A stretch of DNA of 5,557 nt, taken from contig JAENXM010000122.1 in NCBI GenBank assembly GCA_016649525.1, positions 1 to 5,557 of the forward strand, read 5' to 3'. The position numbers were made by a program, and so were the translations under genes. A model generated the notes under the pieces. It searched no databases, was not told the DNA's origin, and was given only the letters and a program-made list of their open reading frames with translations. Position 1 is the first letter of the stretch; every line of letters begins with the position of its first letter. This document shows, in pieces, positions 3,653 through 5,557 of this stretch. Source of the stretch: Actinomycetota bacterium. Lineage in GTDB: Bacteria; Actinomycetota; Geothermincolia; Fen-727; Anoxymicrobiaceae.

Positions 3653-5557
3653 TTGGCGGAGCTTTACGAAGAACTGGGCCTCACCACGAGCGAGTACGAG
3701 GACATAGTCGAGGTCCTTGGCCGGGAGCCGAACAAGGTGGAGCTCGGCATGTACTCTGTGATGTGGTCGGAGCACTGCAGTTACAAGAGCTCGAAGGAGC
3801 AGCTGCGCAAGCTGCCGACGACGGGCCCGAGGGTGCTGGTGGGTCCGGGCGAGAACGCCGGCGTTGTCGATATCGGGGACGGGATGGCCGTGGTGTTCAA
3901 GATGGAATCTCACAACCACCCGAGCGCGGTCGAGCCGTTCCAGGGAGCGGCGACGGGTGTCGGGGGCATCGTAAGGGACATCTTCACCATGGGCGCGCGC
4001 CCGATCGCCGGCCTCGATCCCCTGAGGTTCGGCTCGCTCGAAAACGCGCGCACCCGCTACCTTTTTGACGGTGTCGTCGCCGGGATAGCGTCTTACGGGA
4101 ACTGCCTGGGCATCCCGACGGTCGCGGGCGACGTCTACTTCGAGGACTCCTACGAGGAGAACCCGCTCGTGAACGTCATGTGCCTGGGGATAATGCCCGT
4201 CGAGCGCCTCATACGAGGTCAGGCCTCGGTGCCGGGGAGCGTGGGTGTGCTGATGGGTTCCAGCACCGGCAGGGACGGGATCGGCGGGGTGAGCGTGCTC
4301 GCCTCACAGGAGTTCGACGAGACGTCGGTGGAGAAACGCCCGAGTGTCCAGGTCGGCGATCCGTTCACAGAGAAGCTTCTCATCGAGGCGTGCCTCGAGA
4401 TGCTTGAGAGTGGACTGCTGGTCGGGCTCCAGGACCTGGGTGGAGCGGGCCTGACCTGCGCGACCTGCGAGACCGCGGAGCGAGGCGGCTGCGGGATGGA
4501 TGTCGATATCTCGAAGGTGCCGTTGCGGGAGCCGGGCATGGAGCCGATCGAGATAATGATGTCCGAGTCCCAGGAGAGGATGTTCGCCATCTGCACCGAG
4601 GATAACCTCGAGAAGGTCCTGGGCGTGTGCAGCAAATGGGGCCTGGACGCGACGCCGCTTGCCCGCGTTACCGAGGGCGATACACTCAGGCTCCTGATGG
4701 GCGGCGAGGTCGTGGCGGAGGTCCCGGCGAGCTCTCTCGCCCGCGGGCCGGAGTACCACCGCGACCAGGAGAAACCCATCTACATCGATGAGGTGGCGGC
4801 TTTTGACCCGGGAACGCTCCCGCCGCCCGGCGACCTGGGAGACACCCTTCTCAAGCTCCTGGGCTCGCCCAATATCTGCAGCCGGCACTGGGTGTATCAC
4901 CAGTACGACCACATGGTCAGGGTGAACACCGTGGTTTTGCCCGGAGGGGATGCCGCGGTCCTTCGGGTCATAGGGGTAAAGACCGCGCTTGCGCTCACGT
5001 GCGACTGCAACGGGCGATACTGCTACCTCGACCCGTACGTGGGGGCGCAGATAGCGGTGGCCGAGAGCGGCCGGAACCTCGCCTGCACCGGCGCCACCCC
5101 GGTTGCCCTGACCAACTGTCTCAACTTCGGCAACCCGGAGAAGCCCGGCATCTTCTGGCAGTTCTGCCGCGCGGTGGAGGGCCTGGCCGAGGGATGCGCG
5201 CAGCTCGAGACCCCGGTCGTCGGCGGGAACGTGAGCTTCTATAACGAGTCGTTCGGGGAGGCGATATACCCGACCCCGGTGATCGGCATGCTGGGGCTCC
5301 TCGACGACGTGGACAACAGGGTTGGGACCGCCTTTGTCCGAGGGGGAGACCTAGTTGTCCTGCTCGGCGAGACGAAGGACGAGCTCGGCGGCAGTGAGTA
5401 CCTGAAGGTCATTCACGGCAGGGTCGCCGGTCCTCCACCTTCTATCGACTGGTCCGCGGAGAAGGGCCTCGTAGAATGCCTTACCCGGGCGGCGGGGTCA
5501 GGCATGCTGGCCTCGGCGCACGACCTCTCCGAGGGCGGGCTCGCCGTCGCCCTTGCC
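3653..5557 (+). CDS. purL: Phosphoribosylformylglycinamidine synthase subunit PurL (partial, C-terminus off the right edge)
   Basis: PurL is the ATP-dependent synthetase subunit of FGAM synthase, the fourth step of de novo purine synthesis; it converts FGAR to FGAM with ammonia supplied by PurQ and with PurS as bridge. All 635 codons to the edge are open. Landmarks: MWSEHCSYKSSK (residues 37-48, catalytic His41), FKMESHNHPSAVEPFQGAATGVGG (82-105, split by eye), MGSSTGRDGIGG (201-212), QDLGGAGLTCA (260-270), MSESQERM (303-310), the second-half GRYCYLDPYVGAQIAVAES (454-472), CLNFGNPEKP (489-498), GGNVSFYNE (524-532) and HDLSEGGLAVAL (623-634). It begins almost at once at the catalytic region, so it is the small PurL type (about 720-760 residues); about 100 residues are missing. 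The start is TTG, with GGGAG 9 nt upstream and an in-frame TGA at 3644 ruling out longer forms. purS and purQ are not in the window. Confidence 0.97.
   Translation, partial: MAELYEELGLTTSEYEDIVEVLGREPNKVELGMYSVMWSEHCSYKSSKEQLRKLPTTGPRVLVGPGENAGVVDIGDGMAVVFKMESHNHPSAVEPFQGAATGVGGIVRDIFTMGARPIAGLDPLRFGSLENARTRYLFDGVVAGIASYGNCLGIPTVAGDVYFEDSYEENPLVNVMCLGIMPVERLIRGQASVPGSVGVLMGSSTGRDGIGGVSVLASQEFDETSVEKRPSVQVGDPFTEKLLIEACLEMLESGLLVGLQDLGGAGLTCATCETAERGGCGMDVDISKVPLREPGMEPIEIMMSESQERMFAICTEDNLEKVLGVCSKWGLDATPLARVTEGDTLRLLMGGEVVAEVPASSLARGPEYHRDQEKPIYIDEVAAFDPGTLPPPGDLGDTLLKLLGSPNICSRHWVYHQYDHMVRVNTVVLPGGDAAVLRVIGVKTALALTCDCNGRYCYLDPYVGAQIAVAESGRNLACTGATPVALTNCLNFGNPEKPGIFWQFCRAVEGLAEGCAQLETPVVGGNVSFYNESFGEAIYPTPVIGMLGLLDDVDNRVGTAFVRGGDLVVLLGETKDELGGSEYLKVIHGRVAGPPPSIDWSAEKGLVECLTRAAGSGMLASAHDLSEGGLAVALA

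Noticed and set aside
3643..4068. GTG at 3643 with a 141-codon frame beginning Met-Lys-Lys-Ile
   Set aside because: It looks like a good start, but its frame is shifted from PurL and gives an Arg/Gly/His-rich product; the PurL frame beginning at TTG 3653 carries all the family motifs.
4219..4912. Two long overlapping open frames on the minus strand inside purL
   Set aside because: They lie opposite conserved PurL motifs, have low-complexity Arg/Ser/His-rich products and no ribosome binding sites of note.
1..5557. tRNA, rRNA, CRISPR array, riboswitch or transposase gene
   Set aside because: I saw no cloverleaf, regularly spaced direct repeats, long structured leader or transposase-like translation anywhere in the window.

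Overview
The window is GC-rich bacterial DNA (about 60% by eye, not computed) with tightly packed genes, many Arg AGG codons and an unusual number of TTG starts. The gene content points to an anaerobic or facultative bacterium with molybdenum or tungsten enzymes: FdhD and MobA serve formate dehydrogenase-type enzymes that carry a bis-MGD cofactor. The small PurL type (continuing past the right edge) is the one that works with PurS and PurQ, as in Gram-positive bacteria, archaea and many deep-branching phyla, and not the long proteobacterial form. A deep-branching anaerobic actinobacterium-like or similar uncultured lineage is possible, but that is a guess.

Layout. Bases 1-554 (minus strand) hold most of a LolD/MacB-type ABC transporter ATPase, cut by the left edge. 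Bases 555-789 are a divergent control region, relatively AT-rich, with a good promoter for the ATPase, a small palindrome inside that promoter, and an FNR/CRP-like box facing the next gene. Bases 790-1266 (plus) encode a single-domain response regulator with a Ser/Pro-rich N-terminal tail. Bases 1267-1369 contain a candidate promoter overlapped by two palindromes. From 1370 a three-gene molybdenum cofactor cluster follows without gaps: fdhD (1370-2200), mobA (2200-2793, sharing one base with fdhD) and an unrecognised 149-residue protein (2794-3243) ending in Cys-Gln-Leu-Gly-Cys-Phe. Immediately at its stop codon lies an 88-bp element made of two perfect 30-bp inverted arms around a 28-nt loop, resembling REP/MITE-type elements. 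A strong extended -10 promoter sits right at its downstream edge and should drive a MoaD/ThiS-like sulfur carrier gene (3388-3636) and purL (3653 to beyond 5557).

How the genes fit together. FdhD passes sulfur to the bis-MGD cofactor, MobA makes the guanine dinucleotide form of the cofactor, and the MoaD-like protein would supply dithiolene sulfur during molybdopterin synthesis, so four neighbouring genes plausibly bear on one cofactor pathway. PurL is a housekeeping purine enzyme that appears to share the promoter of the MoaD-like gene. The ABC ATPase and response regulator have no evident functional tie to the rest.

The points most worth a second look are the hairpin element and the promoter at its edge, the unrecognised Cys-ended protein with a strong internal ribosome binding site, the FdhD with only one cysteine of its usual CxxC motif, and the FNR-like box. 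I found no tRNA, rRNA, CRISPR array or transposase gene.
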